Source of the DNA: Roseateles koreensis
GTDB taxonomy: Bacteria; Pseudomonadota; Gammaproteobacteria; Burkholderiales; Burkholderiaceae_C
Reading direction: 5' to 3'
Assembly: GCF_028595305.1 (NCBI RefSeq)
Contig: NZ_JAQQXS010000003.1
Span: forward strand, 124,001-188,000
DNA: 64,000 bases
The translations under genes and the position numbers were made by a program. Under the pieces are notes generated by a model. That model saw nothing but the letters and a program-made list of their open reading frames with translations. It was not told the DNA's origin and did no database searches. This document shows, in pieces, positions 18,201 to 28,698 of this stretch (its first letter is position 1; each line of letters opens with the position of its first letter).

Positions 18201-21200
18201 CAGTGAACGATGGTCACTTTCTCGCGCTTACCGCCCAGATTTTCTGAGCTGCCTGTCCGGCAGTGAACAGAGAACGACAACCACCACTTCTTTCGATTTC
18301 ATTTCTGAGCTGCCTGTCCGGCAGTGAACACTCGGTGCGGCCGTTTCATCTTCATCCGTGCTTTCTGAGCTGCCTGTCCGGCAGTGAACTCGGCGTCGAA
18401 CGCCGGCGCCGCGGCGCGCCATTTCTGAGCTGCCTGTCCGGCAGTGAACGCGTCGGCTCCACCGGCACAAACTGCCAGCCTTTTCTGAGCTGCCTGTCCG
18501 GCAGTGAACGCCGCCGAGCTATACGCCGCAGCCACCGAGCCTTTCTGAGCTGCCTGTCCGGCAGTGAACTCTCGCAGCGCTGGTTCCGGCCGCATCACAG
18601 CTTTCTGAGCTGCCTGTCCGGCAGTGAACGCAATGAAGCATGCCGAACTGCAAGCCAGATTTTTCTGAGCTGCCTGTCCGGCAGTGAACCCGGTGTCACC
18701 GTCATCGGCGGCGGCCAAGGCTTTCTGAGCTGCCTGTCCGGCAGTGAACAAAGTAGTCGCGCAATGTCATGCCAAACCATGTTTCTGAGCTGCCTGTCCG
18801 GCAGTGAACCGAGCACATCTTTTGCCAACGCATCGGAATCATTTCTGAGCTGCCTGTCCGGCAGTGAACATCGGAAGTTGAAAACCTTCGCTCCCTTGTA
18901 GATTTCTGAGCTGCCTGTCCGGCAGTGAACGGGATTGCCGGGCGGCCCCGAGTCCGGAGATTTTTCTGAGCTGCCTGTCCGGCAGTGAACGAAGAAATTG
19001 CCGAGTCATTTGAGTTCTGGCGTTTCTGAGCTGCCTGTCCGGCAGTGAACTTCGAAACGTCCAATGCTTTGGCAATTTGTGTTTTCTGAGCTGCCTGTCC
19101 GGCAGTGAACGATCTCCGTTGAATGTTGTGGCATCAGGCTTATTTCTGAGCTGCCTGTCCGGCAGTGAACATCGTTACGCTTGTGCAGTCGGTTGGCCTA
19201 CCTTTCTGAGCTGCCTGTCCGGCAGTGAACTTGTTGTGCAACACGCCCGGGCAGCGCGGATCTTTCTGAGCTGCCTGTCCGGCAGTGAACACCCAAAGCT
19301 TGATGCTCGATTGTTTGGTGAATTTCTGAGCTGCCTGTCCGGCAGTGAACACGAGGAAGGCCTCGCGGCCGCCCAGGCCGACTTTCTGAGCTGCCTGTCC
19401 GGCAGTGAACCTCGGTCCAGATCGCAAAAAAAATCGCTTCTATTTCTGAGCTGCCTGTCCGGCAGTGAACGGTACAGGGTACGCTGCGCGCTTGGCAGGG
19501 TTTTTCTGAGCTGCCTGTCCGGCAGTGAACGCCATCGCCCACTTCTGCGCGATGCATCGAATTTTCTGAGCTGCCTGTCCGGCAGTGAACGCCATCGCCC
19601 ACTTCTGCGCGATGCATCGAATTTTCTGAGCTGCCTGTCCGGCAGTGAACGCTCGCTTCCGCTGCATCGGCGGCATCGACGTTTTCTGAGCTGCCTGTCC
19701 GGCAGTGAACGTCGTCGAAGAGTCCGCGCCTGCCGTCGGGTCTTTCTGAGCTGCCTGTCCGGCAGTGAACGTTTGCTTCGGCGCCTGCGGCGGCGTGTCG
19801 CTTTTCTGAGCTGCCTGTCCGGCAGTGAACTCGGGTGCCGGCTCGGCGCCGTGGAAGGCGCGTTTCTGAGCTGCCTGTCCGGCAGTGAACCGGCTGGACG
19901 GTGGGCGAATTCATGGGGCAGTTTTCTGAGCTGCCTGTCCGGCAGTGAACCTCGATGCGGCGGGCCTCTTGCCCAAAGAGCCTTTCTGAGCTGCCTGTCC
20001 GGCAGTGAACAAGAACGCGTTACCTTTAATGCTGCCGCCGCCCTTTCTGAGCTGCCTGTCCGGCAGTGAACTTGTTCGTGATGCCAAGGCGTTTGTCGAG
20101 TCGCTTTCTGAGCTGCCTGTCCGGCAGTGAACGCCTCACTGGGGCAAGCCCCAGCCCCCAGGACTTTCTGAGCTGCCTGTCCGGCAGTGAACCTTTTCTG
20201 CTTGTCGTAGGTGTGCAGGTTGTATTTCTGAGCTGCCTGTCCGGCAGTGAACAAACAGCGCTGCCGTCCTAGCTGCTGCAAATGTTTCTGAGCTGCCTGT
20301 CCGGCAGTGAACTTCGAAACGTCCAATGCTTTGGCAATTTGTGTTTTCTGAGCTGCCTGTCCGGCAGTGAACCGTACATGGACGCGCAGGGCGGCGCCAT
20401 GAAATTTCTGAGCTGCCTGTCCGGCAGTGAACAATTTCTACCGGTCCAACCGGTTTAAGCCGTGTTTCTGAGCTGCCTGTCCGGCAGTGAACTCCTGTAA
20501 TCCGGCTGGCCGATGGCGTGGTGATTTCTGAGCTGCCTGTCCGGCAGTGAACAAGTCAGCAGGTCATTGCAACATTGCGGCGGCTTTCTGAGCTGCCTGT
20601 CCGGCAGTGAACGGCATCCAAAGCGGCGAGCAGTTGCCCGCATTCTTTCTGAGCTGCCTGTCCGGCAGTGAACCCGCTATGCATTACCGTCCTTCTTTTG
20701 GCGTATTTCTGAGCTGCCTGTCCGGCAGTGAACAGTTTGCAGGGTCTTGATTGCAGCCTCGGCATTTTCTGAGCTGCCTGTCCGGCAGTGAACCGATCAC
20801 TCAACCCAATTCATGCAGGCTTTGATTTCTGAGCTGCCTGTCCGGCAGTGAACGACCAATTGCGGGGCGCAAATCCTACGGAAGTTTTCTGAGCTGCCTG
20901 TCCGGCAGTGAACCGTGGTGGGCCTACGCCGCGCAACCTGGGCCTTTTCTGAGCTGCCTGTCCGGCAGTGAACGTCAAAGCTACGTCATTCGACGACCTG
21001 AGCGATTTCTGAGCTGCCTGTCCGGCAGTGAACAAGCTGGATGTCCGCTATGACGAGATGATTGCGTTTCTGAGCTGCCTGTCCGGCAGTGAACACGTAC
21101 ATCGTTCAGCCATCCAACTATCCAGCTTTCTGAGCTGCCTGTCCGGCAGTGAACGATCTGCTCTGGCGCAATGTTGCTTTCCGACTTTTCTGAGCTGCCT

Positions 21201-24200
21201 GTCCGGCAGTGAACGGCACAGGCTTTGAAAAACGAACTGCTGCGAATTTCTGAGCTGCCTGTCCGGCAGTGAACACTCGGCTTTGTGCTACTTGCTCGGC
21301 GAGCCGTTTCTGAGCTGCCTGTCCGGCAGTGAACATCGACCTGCAAGCCGGGGCACTGCGGGGAATTTTCTGAGCTGCCTGTCCGGCAGTGAACAGATGC
21401 CCAACAAATGCCGCCTGCTCGCTGTTTTTCTGAGCTGCCTGTCCGGCAGTGAACTGGCTGTGTCGGTGAATACACCCTTATCGGATTTTCTGAGCTGCCT
21501 GTCCGGCAGTGAACCGTAAAGCTGGTCACGCAAGACTTTGTTGACTTTTCTGAGCTGCCTGTCCGGCAGTGAACGACCTGACTATGTGCGACCTGATTTG
21601 CAAGATTTTCTGAGCTGCCTGTCCGGCAGTGAACTTAGAAGCTGCCGCCGACAAGTCTGGGCTCAATTTCTGAGCTGCCTGTCCGGCAGTGAACGATTCG
21701 TGCAACTCAGTTGCCATTGCGGCCAGGTTTCTGAGCTGCCTGTCCGGCAGTGAACTCGGCGGGTTTTTCGTTTCCGAAGCCCCGACGTTTCTGAGCTGCC
21801 TGTCCGGCAGTGAACGATTAGCGCGTGATCACGCTGGATGGCCGTAATTTCTGAGCTGCCTGTCCGGCAGTGAACGCTGACGGCAGTAAACGGGCACAAC
21901 CTGACACTTTCTGAGCTGCCTGTCCGGCAGTGAACTCGCGCAGGATTAGCGCGTGATCGCGCTGGATTTTCTGAGCTGCCTGTCCGGCAGTGAACATGCA
22001 ATGAGCGGCGGCTATCTGGCCACATTTTTTCTGAGCTGCCTGTCCGGCAGTGAACTGGCGCCCTTTGCCTCGCGCAGTTCTTTGTCTTTTCTGAGCTGCC
22101 TGTCCGGCAGTGAACAGCTTGTGGACAGTGCTTTGCGTGCTTTGGTCTTTCTGAGCTGCCTGTCCGGCAGTGAACACTGACTGAGGCTAGTGCGACATGA
22201 TGATTGATTTCTGAGCTGCCTGTCCGGCAGTGAACTGCGGCGCTTCTTGCGGAATGGCTCGCTTGATTTTCTGAGCTGCCTGTCCGGCAGTGAACAGCGA
22301 AGAGGACAAGGCAAAGCTCCGCGCCGATTTCTGAGCTGCCTGTCCGGCAGTGAACATGTAGCATCCGCCATTGATGCGATTGCGCCATTTCTGAGCTGCC
22401 TGTCCGGCAGTGAACCTAGATGTTCGCCACGGTCGCGCATCCTGAACTTTCTGAGCTGCCTGTCCGGCAGTGAACGTCGCCCCAAGTCATTCAGAGTTGG
22501 CGCAAATTTTCTGAGCTGCCTGTCCGGCAGTGAACTCAACGCGATCAACTGATGGGCGCATCGGACTTTTCTGAGCTGCCTGTCCGGCAGTGAACGCCGA
22601 GCCGACCTTGTTTGTCCTGATGCTTCCTTTCTGAGCTGCCTGTCCGGCAGTGAACCGCAGTATTTCATTGTCGGGCATGGGCATGTTTTTCTGAGCTGCC
22701 TGTCCGGCAGTGAACCTCCCATCTCGAAGAGCGCCCAGTTTCCGGGCTTTCTGAGCTGCCTGTCCGGCAGTGAACACGTACAGATCGCCGTCTACTTCGG
22801 CGATCATTTTCTGAGCTGCCTGTCCGGCAGTGAACAGCGAGCAGGCGGCATTTGTTGGGCATCTCACTTTCTGAGCTGCCTGTCCGGCAGTGAACGGCCT
22901 AACGGCGGAAGCTGCGGGCCATTCAAGTTTCTGAGCTGCCTGTCCGGCAGTGAACGCCAGCGTGTCGAGTTAAAGCCTGATGACCACTTTCTGAGCTGCC
23001 TGTCCGGCAGTGAACATCAAACGTGCGAACGTCATGGCACAACTTCATTTCTGAGCTGCCTGTCCGGCAGTGAACTTGACCGAACCACTCGGTCCATGCT
23101 TTGTGTTTTTCTGAGCTGCCTGTCCGGCAGTGAACAGTCGTGATGACGTAGAAGTCGCCTCGAGATATTTCTGAGCTGCCTGTCCGGCAGTGAACGTCAG
23201 GCTGCAACACGCGCCTGTTTCGACCCTTTTCTGAGCTGCCTGTCCGGCAGTGAACGGACGGGCACACCACGCCCGAGAAATACGAGCTTTCTGAGCTGCC
23301 TGTCCGGCAGTGAACTGCGGATGAATTCGACTTCCTCATCCTTGAATTTTCTGAGCTGCCTGTCCGGCAGTGAACAGGCGTCAATCAATGCGCCTACTTG
23401 CACATCATTTCTGAGCTGCCTGTCCGGCAGTGAACGGTGAATCAGAATATGGATTCAAGACTCAGATTTTCTGAGCTGCCTGTCCGGCAGTGAACGCAAA
23501 GATGAGCGCACGAATCAAGATCCACGTTTTCTGAGCTGCCTGTCCGGCAGTGAACACCGTAGACCTCGCCAAATTGGCCGCCTTGCGTTTCTGAGCTGCC
23601 TGTCCGGCAGTGAACGAGTGAAAGCAAGCGGCGGCACGTCGCTACTCTTTTCTGAGCTGCCTGTCCGGCAGTGAACGCCCACCGGGCCTCATCAACCTTG
23701 TTGTCATATTTCTGAGCTGCCTGTCCGGCAGTGAACCCCTCATTTGTTGGCAAAGTCGTCGTGCGTCATTTCTGAGCTGCCTGTCCGGCAGTGAACCTCC
23801 CATCTCGAAGAGCGCCCAGTTGCCGGGTTTTCTGAGCTGCCTGTCCGGCAGTGAACGCGGACATCCAGCTTTTCAAACAGTTGCCGTGATTTCTGAGCTG
23901 CCTGTCCGGCAGTGAACGCTGATGATCTTGTTGACCCCCACCCGTGTCATTTCTGAGCTGCCTGTCCGGCAGTGAACCCACTGGCGTTGGCCTGGGCGAA
24001 CGCCACCATTTTCTGAGCTGCCTGTCCGGCAGTGAACGTCCATTTGCACGGGCATGGGGCTCTTGGACATTTCTGAGCTGCCTGTCCGGCAGTGAACATC
24101 TCGGCGCTTTCCTTTTGCCTGCGCTTGCATTTCTGAGCTGCCTGTCCGGCAGTGAACCTGCGAACAGGTGGAAATGGCGAATTTCGGTTTTTCTGAGCTG

Positions 24201-24517
24201 CCTGTCCGGCAGTGAACGGCTGGCCAGAACTTGGATCTGCTGCCGGGCTTTTCTGAGCTGCCTGTCCGGCAGTGAACGCTGAACGACTCCAGCGCCGAGG
24301 CCCGGTCATTTTCTGAGCTGCCTGTCCGGCAGTGAACCCGCAGACAAGCCTCAGAAGCTGTTCGACGGCTTTCTGAGCTGCCTGTCCGGCAGTGAACCGC
24401 TGCAGCGCGCTGTGGGTGCCGTGCCCGATTTTCTGAGCTGCCTGTCCGGCAGTGAACAGTGCACCGAAAGATGGGCGCTTTGGCGCATTTTTCTGAGCTG
24501 CCTGTCCGGCAGTGAAC
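15296..24517 (-). CRISPR. Type I-F CRISPR array: 154 repeats, 153 spacers
   Basis: A 28-base repeat recurs 154 times over 9,222 bases. In crRNA sense (minus strand) it begins GTTCACTG and ends CAGAAA, and it folds into the stem CTGCC/GGCAG with loop GGACA, the I-F type recognised by Cas6f. By reading-phase counting, 140 spacers are 32 bases, twelve are 33 and one (17787-17820) is 34. The leader and cas operon lie at the right end, so the newest spacers are near 24.5 kb and the oldest near 15.3 kb. The repeats look identical except the second from the old end, where base 15376 is changed and a stem pair is lost. Identical spacers occur at 15504/15564, 19531/19591 and 19051/20313. Many open frames run through the array because the unit is 60 bases; none is a gene. 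Confidence 0.98.
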
Positions 24518-24589
24518 TAAGCGGAAAACCCAGCAAGCCATTCTCCCACTTGCATTTCCCCCAATTACCACCCCACCAACCCTTTTCAA
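24518..24589 (-). promoter_or_regulatory. CRISPR leader
   Basis: This is the stretch between the terminator-like hairpin behind cas6f and the first (leader-proximal) repeat. On the minus strand it is purine-rich, with G-runs, and ends GCTTA directly before the repeat. It must hold the array promoter or the signals for Cas1 integration, but I cannot place a clear -35/-10 pair. Confidence 0.6.
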
Positions 24590-24629
24590 AACGAAACGCG
24601 CAAGTGCTTGATTCATAAGCGCTTGCGCG
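24590..24629 (-). terminator. Hairpin with T-rich tail between cas6f and the array leader
   Basis: The stem arms CGCGCAAGTGCTT (24597-24609) and AAGCGCTTGCGCG (24617-24629) pair over 13 positions with one G-T type mismatch and a 7-base loop. On the minus strand the stem is followed by TTTCGTTTTG. It begins 38 bases after the cas6f stop, so it probably ends the cas mRNA and makes array transcription depend on the leader promoter. Confidence 0.65.
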
Positions 24630-24666
24630 GGGTGGTGAAAAAAGGGTCGTTCGGTGCGTTGGGCCG

Positions 24667-25230
24667 TCAGAACCAGGGCGTGGTGTTGACTGGGCTCAGC
24701 CCGTAGGCGTTGAAGCGGCCCTCCTTGACTTCGGCCTGGGGGGCGCCTAACTCAAAAAATAGCCGGAACGTTTGGCCCGTGCTGGCGCTGCGCAATTGCA
24801 CAAAGGGCAGGTTCAGCAGTTCGGCCGCACTGTCGGGTACGCGGGCCAGGGCTTCGGCTTCGGTCAAACCGTGTCGCTTCATTTGCCGCCTGCGCAGGCG
24901 TGCGGGGTTGCTCTTGGCTTGCACGCGGCGCAGCCGGCGATGCTCGGCCGTGGCCGGCACTTCCAGGAGGTCATGGACGATGACATGCTCTCGCACGGCA
25001 CCCAGCCAGTGACCGGCGGCGATTTGAGTGAGCGTTTGCGCAGGGCCGACCAGGCGCATCACGCGGCCCAACTGAGCCGGCCTTGCCTGGTAGCCCGGGA
25101 AGGCCAGGCCTACGTCCTCGGCCTTCAGCTCCGCCAGCCGTAGATGCACCCTGCCGTACAGCGCGGCCATCAGCAAATGCGGTGGGAACTCGGGGTCGGG
25201 CCGGAGTTGGATGTCGAAGTAGTGAGCCAT
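24667..25230 (-). CDS. cas6f: Cas6f (Csy4) crRNA endoribonuclease
   Basis: Cas6f cuts the array transcript at the base of each repeat stem and stays bound to the 3' hairpin of the crRNA. The product is 187 residues from the ATG at 25230. That start has AGGAG about 10 bases upstream and places the catalytic histidine at His29 (GRVHLRLAEL), exactly as in Pseudomonas aeruginosa Csy4. A start four codons earlier would overlap csy3 and lacks this fit. The RVQAKSNPARLRRR arginine helix that grips the hairpin, the LRSASTGQTFRLF block with the active-site serine, and the C-terminal PWF are all conserved. It is the last gene of the cas operon. Confidence 0.97.
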   Translation of the reverse strand: MAHYFDIQLRPDPEFPPHLLMAALYGRVHLRLAELKAEDVGLAFPGYQARPAQLGRVMRLVGPAQTLTQIAAGHWLGAVREHVIVHDLLEVPATAEHRRLRRVQAKSNPARLRRRQMKRHGLTEAEALARVPDSAAELLNLPFVQLRSASTGQTFRLFFELGAPQAEVKEGRFNAYGLSPVNTTPWF

Positions 25231-25238
25231 GGCGCTGC

Positions 25239-26276
25239 TCACTCCTTGCCGGCATCGCCGAACACGCCGCCACGGATCAGCGTCGCCATGACGAAGTGCT
25301 GTTGCTCCACGGCAGGCACCTTGTCCTTCAGCAACCAGCCGTCAAGCAGGTTGTAGAAGTCCAGCTTGTCGGTTGGGCGGCGGCAGGCCTTGCCCAGCGT
25401 GGTGACGGAGCCGTAGGGTTCCACGGCGATGGGGCCCAGCTCAGCCACATCAGGGTGCCAGGTGTCCACGGTGCGCAGGGCGTTGCCCAGCTTTTGCGAG
25501 TGCATGCCTGCTACGCCGTTGACGCTGTACAGCGTCTTGCTCTTGCCGCTGCTGGCTTTGTCCAGAATCAGCTCCTGCGAGGGGTAGACCTCTTGCCCAG
25601 CACCCAAGCGCACGTGGGCGGTGACTTGCAGCAGCACATGGCTTTGGCCGGCCAGACCCTGGGCGATCAAGGCGCCCAAGGCTTGCAGGGGCACGGCATT
25701 GGCGCCGGTGGCTTCAAAGTCGCGGGTGGAGAGGCTGAGGCCATCAAATGTCCAAGTGCTGGCGGCCGACCCTTGCACCATGTGCTGCACCTGTACTTCC
25801 ACCTGCTCTGCGCCCATGCGGTTGCGCCACAGGAAGCGGCCGTTGGCGATGTTGTGGGCGTAGCGGCGGGCCAGCTCGCCATAACCCTGACCCTGTACGT
25901 AGCCTTGCACCGTGGCCAAGAGCTTGGTTTGGTACTCGGCGTTGTTGCAGGCCGAAGGGGTGCCCGCGCCGCCCAGCACGCGCAGGCTGAACACGACCTT
26001 CAGTGTGTCCGCATCGGCGGGCAGGGTGGCGGTGTCCACCGTTTGCAGGTTGGGATTTTGAATGGCCGCGTCCAGCTTGCCGGGGTCTTGGTCTTTGGTC
26101 TTGAGGCGGTTAGAAATGGTGCCGCGCACCGATTTCTCACGCACCGTCACGGGCGCCCAAGCTGCAAGCGTGCCACGTTGATCCCATGCGCCGGCGAAGA
26201 AAACAGCGTCAGACGGGTCCAGCTTGCGTTCGAATGCGAGGACGGAAGCGGTCTTGAGGTTGGATGCAGTAGCCAT
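25239..26276 (-). CDS. csy3: Csy3 (Cas7f) backbone subunit of the I-F complex
   Basis: Cas7f forms the six-copy backbone that coats the crRNA spacer in the Csy complex. The ATG at 26276 gives 345 residues, close to the usual 340, opening [19 protein letters not shown] with [11 protein letters not shown] just behind. A GGAG lies 8 bases upstream. The open frame extends to 26582, but that would overlap csy2 by about 270 bases and is rejected. It lies 37 bases after csy2 and ends 8 bases before the cas6f start. Confidence 0.95.
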   Translation of the reverse strand: MATASNLKTASVLAFERKLDPSDAVFFAGAWDQRGTLAAWAPVTVREKSVRGTISNRLKTKDQDPGKLDAAIQNPNLQTVDTATLPADADTLKVVFSLRVLGGAGTPSACNNAEYQTKLLATVQGYVQGQGYGELARRYAHNIANGRFLWRNRMGAEQVEVQVQHMVQGSAASTWTFDGLSLSTRDFEATGANAVPLQALGALIAQGLAGQSHVLLQVTAHVRLGAGQEVYPSQELILDKASSGKSKTLYSVNGVAGMHSQKLGNALRTVDTWHPDVAELGPIAVEPYGSVTTLGKACRRPTDKLDFYNLLDGWLLKDKVPAVEQQHFVMATLIRGGVFGDAGKE

Positions 26277-26313
26277 TTTTTGAAACTCCAAAAATTTTCG
26301 AATAACGTGAAAG

Positions 26314-27360
26314 TCAGGCGGCAACCGTGTCGGACACGGCTTGCGCTTCATCAGCGTGGGTGGGTGTGGCGGGCTTGAACTTGTTGCGGCAGCGGTAGAG
26401 GCGTGGGTCGACGCCCTCGTCTGTTGGTTGCGCGTACCAGAACAAATCGTCCAAGTCCTGCAGGCGATGCGGGCTGATCCATTGCCCGATGGACCAGATG
26501 GAGTCAACAAAGCGGAAGGGCGTGACCCTGTCGCGTGCGTTGGCCACGCTGCCGGGTTCATGCAACTCAGACAGCCCCGCATAGCCCACGGGGATGGGCA
26601 CGGTCCAGCCCTCGCGCGGGTCGGTGACCCAACTCACCGTGTCTTCACCCTTGTCATTGGTCGCCTGCACGGCGCGATGATTCAGGCGCGACAGGTCAAG
26701 CCAGGCGTCCAAGGTGGTGGCGTCGGGCTGCTCGGCTTGCAGAGTCGTCAAACGCTGGCTCAGCAAATCGTCGCGTGAGACCAAGGCAAAACCGGGCAGC
26801 CAACGGCGGGCCATGCGGCGGAACTGCTGGCGCTGCGCATCCGGGTCGCCTTGGAGCATCATCAGCGCTGGGCGTGGCACGCGGCGCTGCTGCATGGGCA
26901 GTGCAGGCATCACGCTGCCACCGGCAAGACGCATGCCTGCTGCCAGATGAGCAATTTGCTCGGCCAGGGCTTGCCGCTCAGCGTCACTGATTTGGCCTGC
27001 GGTGAGCACCACATCAAACACCAGAGTGATTTCCAGGTGCACCCGGCCTTCTTCCACAATGCCTGCCGTGCTGCCATCGGCCAGCACCGGGTTGCGGGTG
27101 AGGTGAAAGGCGCGGGTGTAGCCCTCGGTCGTGACCTGGGCTTCAAAGCCATGGCAGATCACGCCCAGCTTGTAGAACTCAATGCCCGCGTCCCGTCCAA
27201 GGCGGCGTTCCAGCGCCGTCATGAAGCCCAGAAAAGCAGACATGGCCGGGAAGCCCCAAGTCAGCGGGCTGGAAATGGCGTTGGCGTTTTGCACCCGCAG
27301 GCGGGGCAGCACCAGCAGTGCATTGATGGGTGGTGGCATGTTGTGTGCATCCTGACTCAT
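26314..27360 (-). CDS. csy2: Csy2 (Cas5f) subunit of the I-F complex
   Basis: Cas5f binds the 5' handle of the crRNA and pairs with Csy1 at the tail of the surveillance complex. The protein is 348 residues, with the family opening [20 protein letters not shown] followed by [15 protein letters not shown]. The ATG overlaps the csy1 stop by four bases (ATGA), indicating translational coupling. Both length and position match canonical I-F operons. Confidence 0.94.
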   Translation of the reverse strand: MSQDAHNMPPPINALLVLPRLRVQNANAISSPLTWGFPAMSAFLGFMTALERRLGRDAGIEFYKLGVICHGFEAQVTTEGYTRAFHLTRNPVLADGSTAGIVEEGRVHLEITLVFDVVLTAGQISDAERQALAEQIAHLAAGMRLAGGSVMPALPMQQRRVPRPALMMLQGDPDAQRQQFRRMARRWLPGFALVSRDDLLSQRLTTLQAEQPDATTLDAWLDLSRLNHRAVQATNDKGEDTVSWVTDPREGWTVPIPVGYAGLSELHEPGSVANARDRVTPFRFVDSIWSIGQWISPHRLQDLDDLFWYAQPTDEGVDPRLYRCRNKFKPATPTHADEAQAVSDTVAA

Positions 27361-28640
27361 GCAGCCTCCCGCGCTTGCGCTGCAAATTCTTCGCGGGCCA
27401 GCTTGCGCCAGAACAAGAACTCCGGGTCGCCCACCGGCAGCGGGTCATATAACTGGGCGTTGACCCAACGTGCAAAGTCAGCGGCTACTTGCTCTGAAGC
27501 TTCTTCGGTGGCCGCTTCACTGAGTGCTTGCGCTGCATCAGGGTCTAACCAAAGGCACTGGGCGGCGGGCAGCTCGCAGTCCTCGCTAGCGGACCAGCCA
27601 GGGCTCAGCGTCAGCAGCTCCGCCTGGTATTGCAGCAACTCGTCGATCAGGCGGATGACATGGCCACGTACCTTGTCGCGGGTCGCCACATTGGCGGGCG
27701 GCTCATCTTTCAGGAAGAGCTTCAAGGCCACGGCCTGCTGCCTGGCCTCGGTTCGCCGCCCATAGGCTTTGAAAAGGCTGTCCGCATGCAGCGGCGGGCG
27801 CACTTGGGCGGACTTCCAAACGGGCGGCAGCGAGGCCAGCATGCAGTTGTCACCGCGCCGCTCGCTGTTGAGCTGGCTGATGTTTTGTGGCTTGGTGCCG
27901 CCCAGTTTTTGAATCGCCAGATTGGGGTACTCGCGCACGGGGCGGGCGTGGGCTTCAACGGCCTTGCGCGCGGCTCGGGCCGCTTTGGCGTCTTCGCTGA
28001 AGCGGTCGTCCTGCAGTGCTTGGTACACGCGGTGAACCAGCGAGGTGGGGTAGAGCGGTGCGAGCAGGTGAAACGACTGTTCATCGTGCGGGTCGTCGCC
28101 AACCAGCCAATACAACTGCTTGGCGTTGGTGTGGCTGCTGGGCTTGCCGCGTGGTGTCGCTAACGCTGCAAATGATTGCAGCCAGTCTTTGCCCTTGGCC
28201 GGGTCGTCACTCAGGGCAGCGGCCAGGTCAGCGTCGCCGCTGACTGCCAAGTCCAACAGAGTCTTGCCGCCGTGGCTCAGCTTGAGCAGTTTGTACACGT
28301 CCAGCGCGGCGGCATTGCCCACCACATCGGTGTCGTACTGCGCACCCAGGCTGTGGCTGCCAAGGGCATCGGTGGCAGGCAATTGCCCCGGCTCGCAATA
28401 CAGGCTGCTGCCTTTGGCATCCGGGTGTATGGGTTTGAGCGAATGTGTCACCGCCTGAATCTGGCTCACGCGGCGAGCCGCGTCTTCCAGCCAGACGGCA
28501 GGGATGAACTGCGCATGCAGTTCGGATCGTTTGGGGTCTTCTGGCGCAAGCTTTTCCAGCTTGTCGTCCCGGCGTTGCCGTAGAAACTCCGCGATCACTT
28601 CTCGGATGGCTAGAGTCCTGTTGGCGTCATTCAATGACAT
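27357..28640 (-). CDS. csy1: Csy1 (Cas8f) large subunit of the I-F complex
   Basis: Cas8f recognises the PAM and, with Cas5f, holds the crRNA 5' handle. The 427-residue protein begins MSLNDANRTLAIREVIAEFL and has the I-F Csy1 signature stretch LGGTKPQNISQLNSERRGD near residue 210, where lysine and arginine residues contact nucleic acid. It lies 58 bases after cas2-3 and overlaps csy2 by four bases. This family diverges fast, so the call leans on the TKPQNIS block, length and operon order, which agree. Confidence 0.95.
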   Translation of the reverse strand: MSLNDANRTLAIREVIAEFLRQRRDDKLEKLAPEDPKRSELHAQFIPAVWLEDAARRVSQIQAVTHSLKPIHPDAKGSSLYCEPGQLPATDALGSHSLGAQYDTDVVGNAAALDVYKLLKLSHGGKTLLDLAVSGDADLAAALSDDPAKGKDWLQSFAALATPRGKPSSHTNAKQLYWLVGDDPHDEQSFHLLAPLYPTSLVHRVYQALQDDRFSEDAKAARAARKAVEAHARPVREYPNLAIQKLGGTKPQNISQLNSERRGDNCMLASLPPVWKSAQVRPPLHADSLFKAYGRRTEARQQAVALKLFLKDEPPANVATRDKVRGHVIRLIDELLQYQAELLTLSPGWSASEDCELPAAQCLWLDPDAAQALSEAATEEASEQVAADFARWVNAQLYDPLPVGDPEFLFWRKLAREEFAAQAREAA

Positions 28641-28698
28641 GGCAATTCCCTTTGGGTTGATGAATGGCTATTTCTGTGGTGACGATGGTTTTGGTGGC

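Noticed and set aside
15324-24489. Spacers that target genes in this window
   Set aside because: By eye I saw no spacer matching the non-array sequence, but this was not an exhaustive comparison; a BLAST of all spacers against the window would settle it.
15178-24618. Dozens of open frames through the CRISPR array, with repeated peptide blocks on both strands
   Set aside because: The repeat unit is usually 60 bases, a multiple of three, and the repeat has few stops, so frames stay open by construction. The peptides are translations of the repeat, not repetitive proteins.
26277-26582. Longer N-terminus for csy3
   Set aside because: It would overlap csy2 by about 270 bases and add non-family sequence; the ATG at 26276 has a good ribosome-binding site and gives the normal length.
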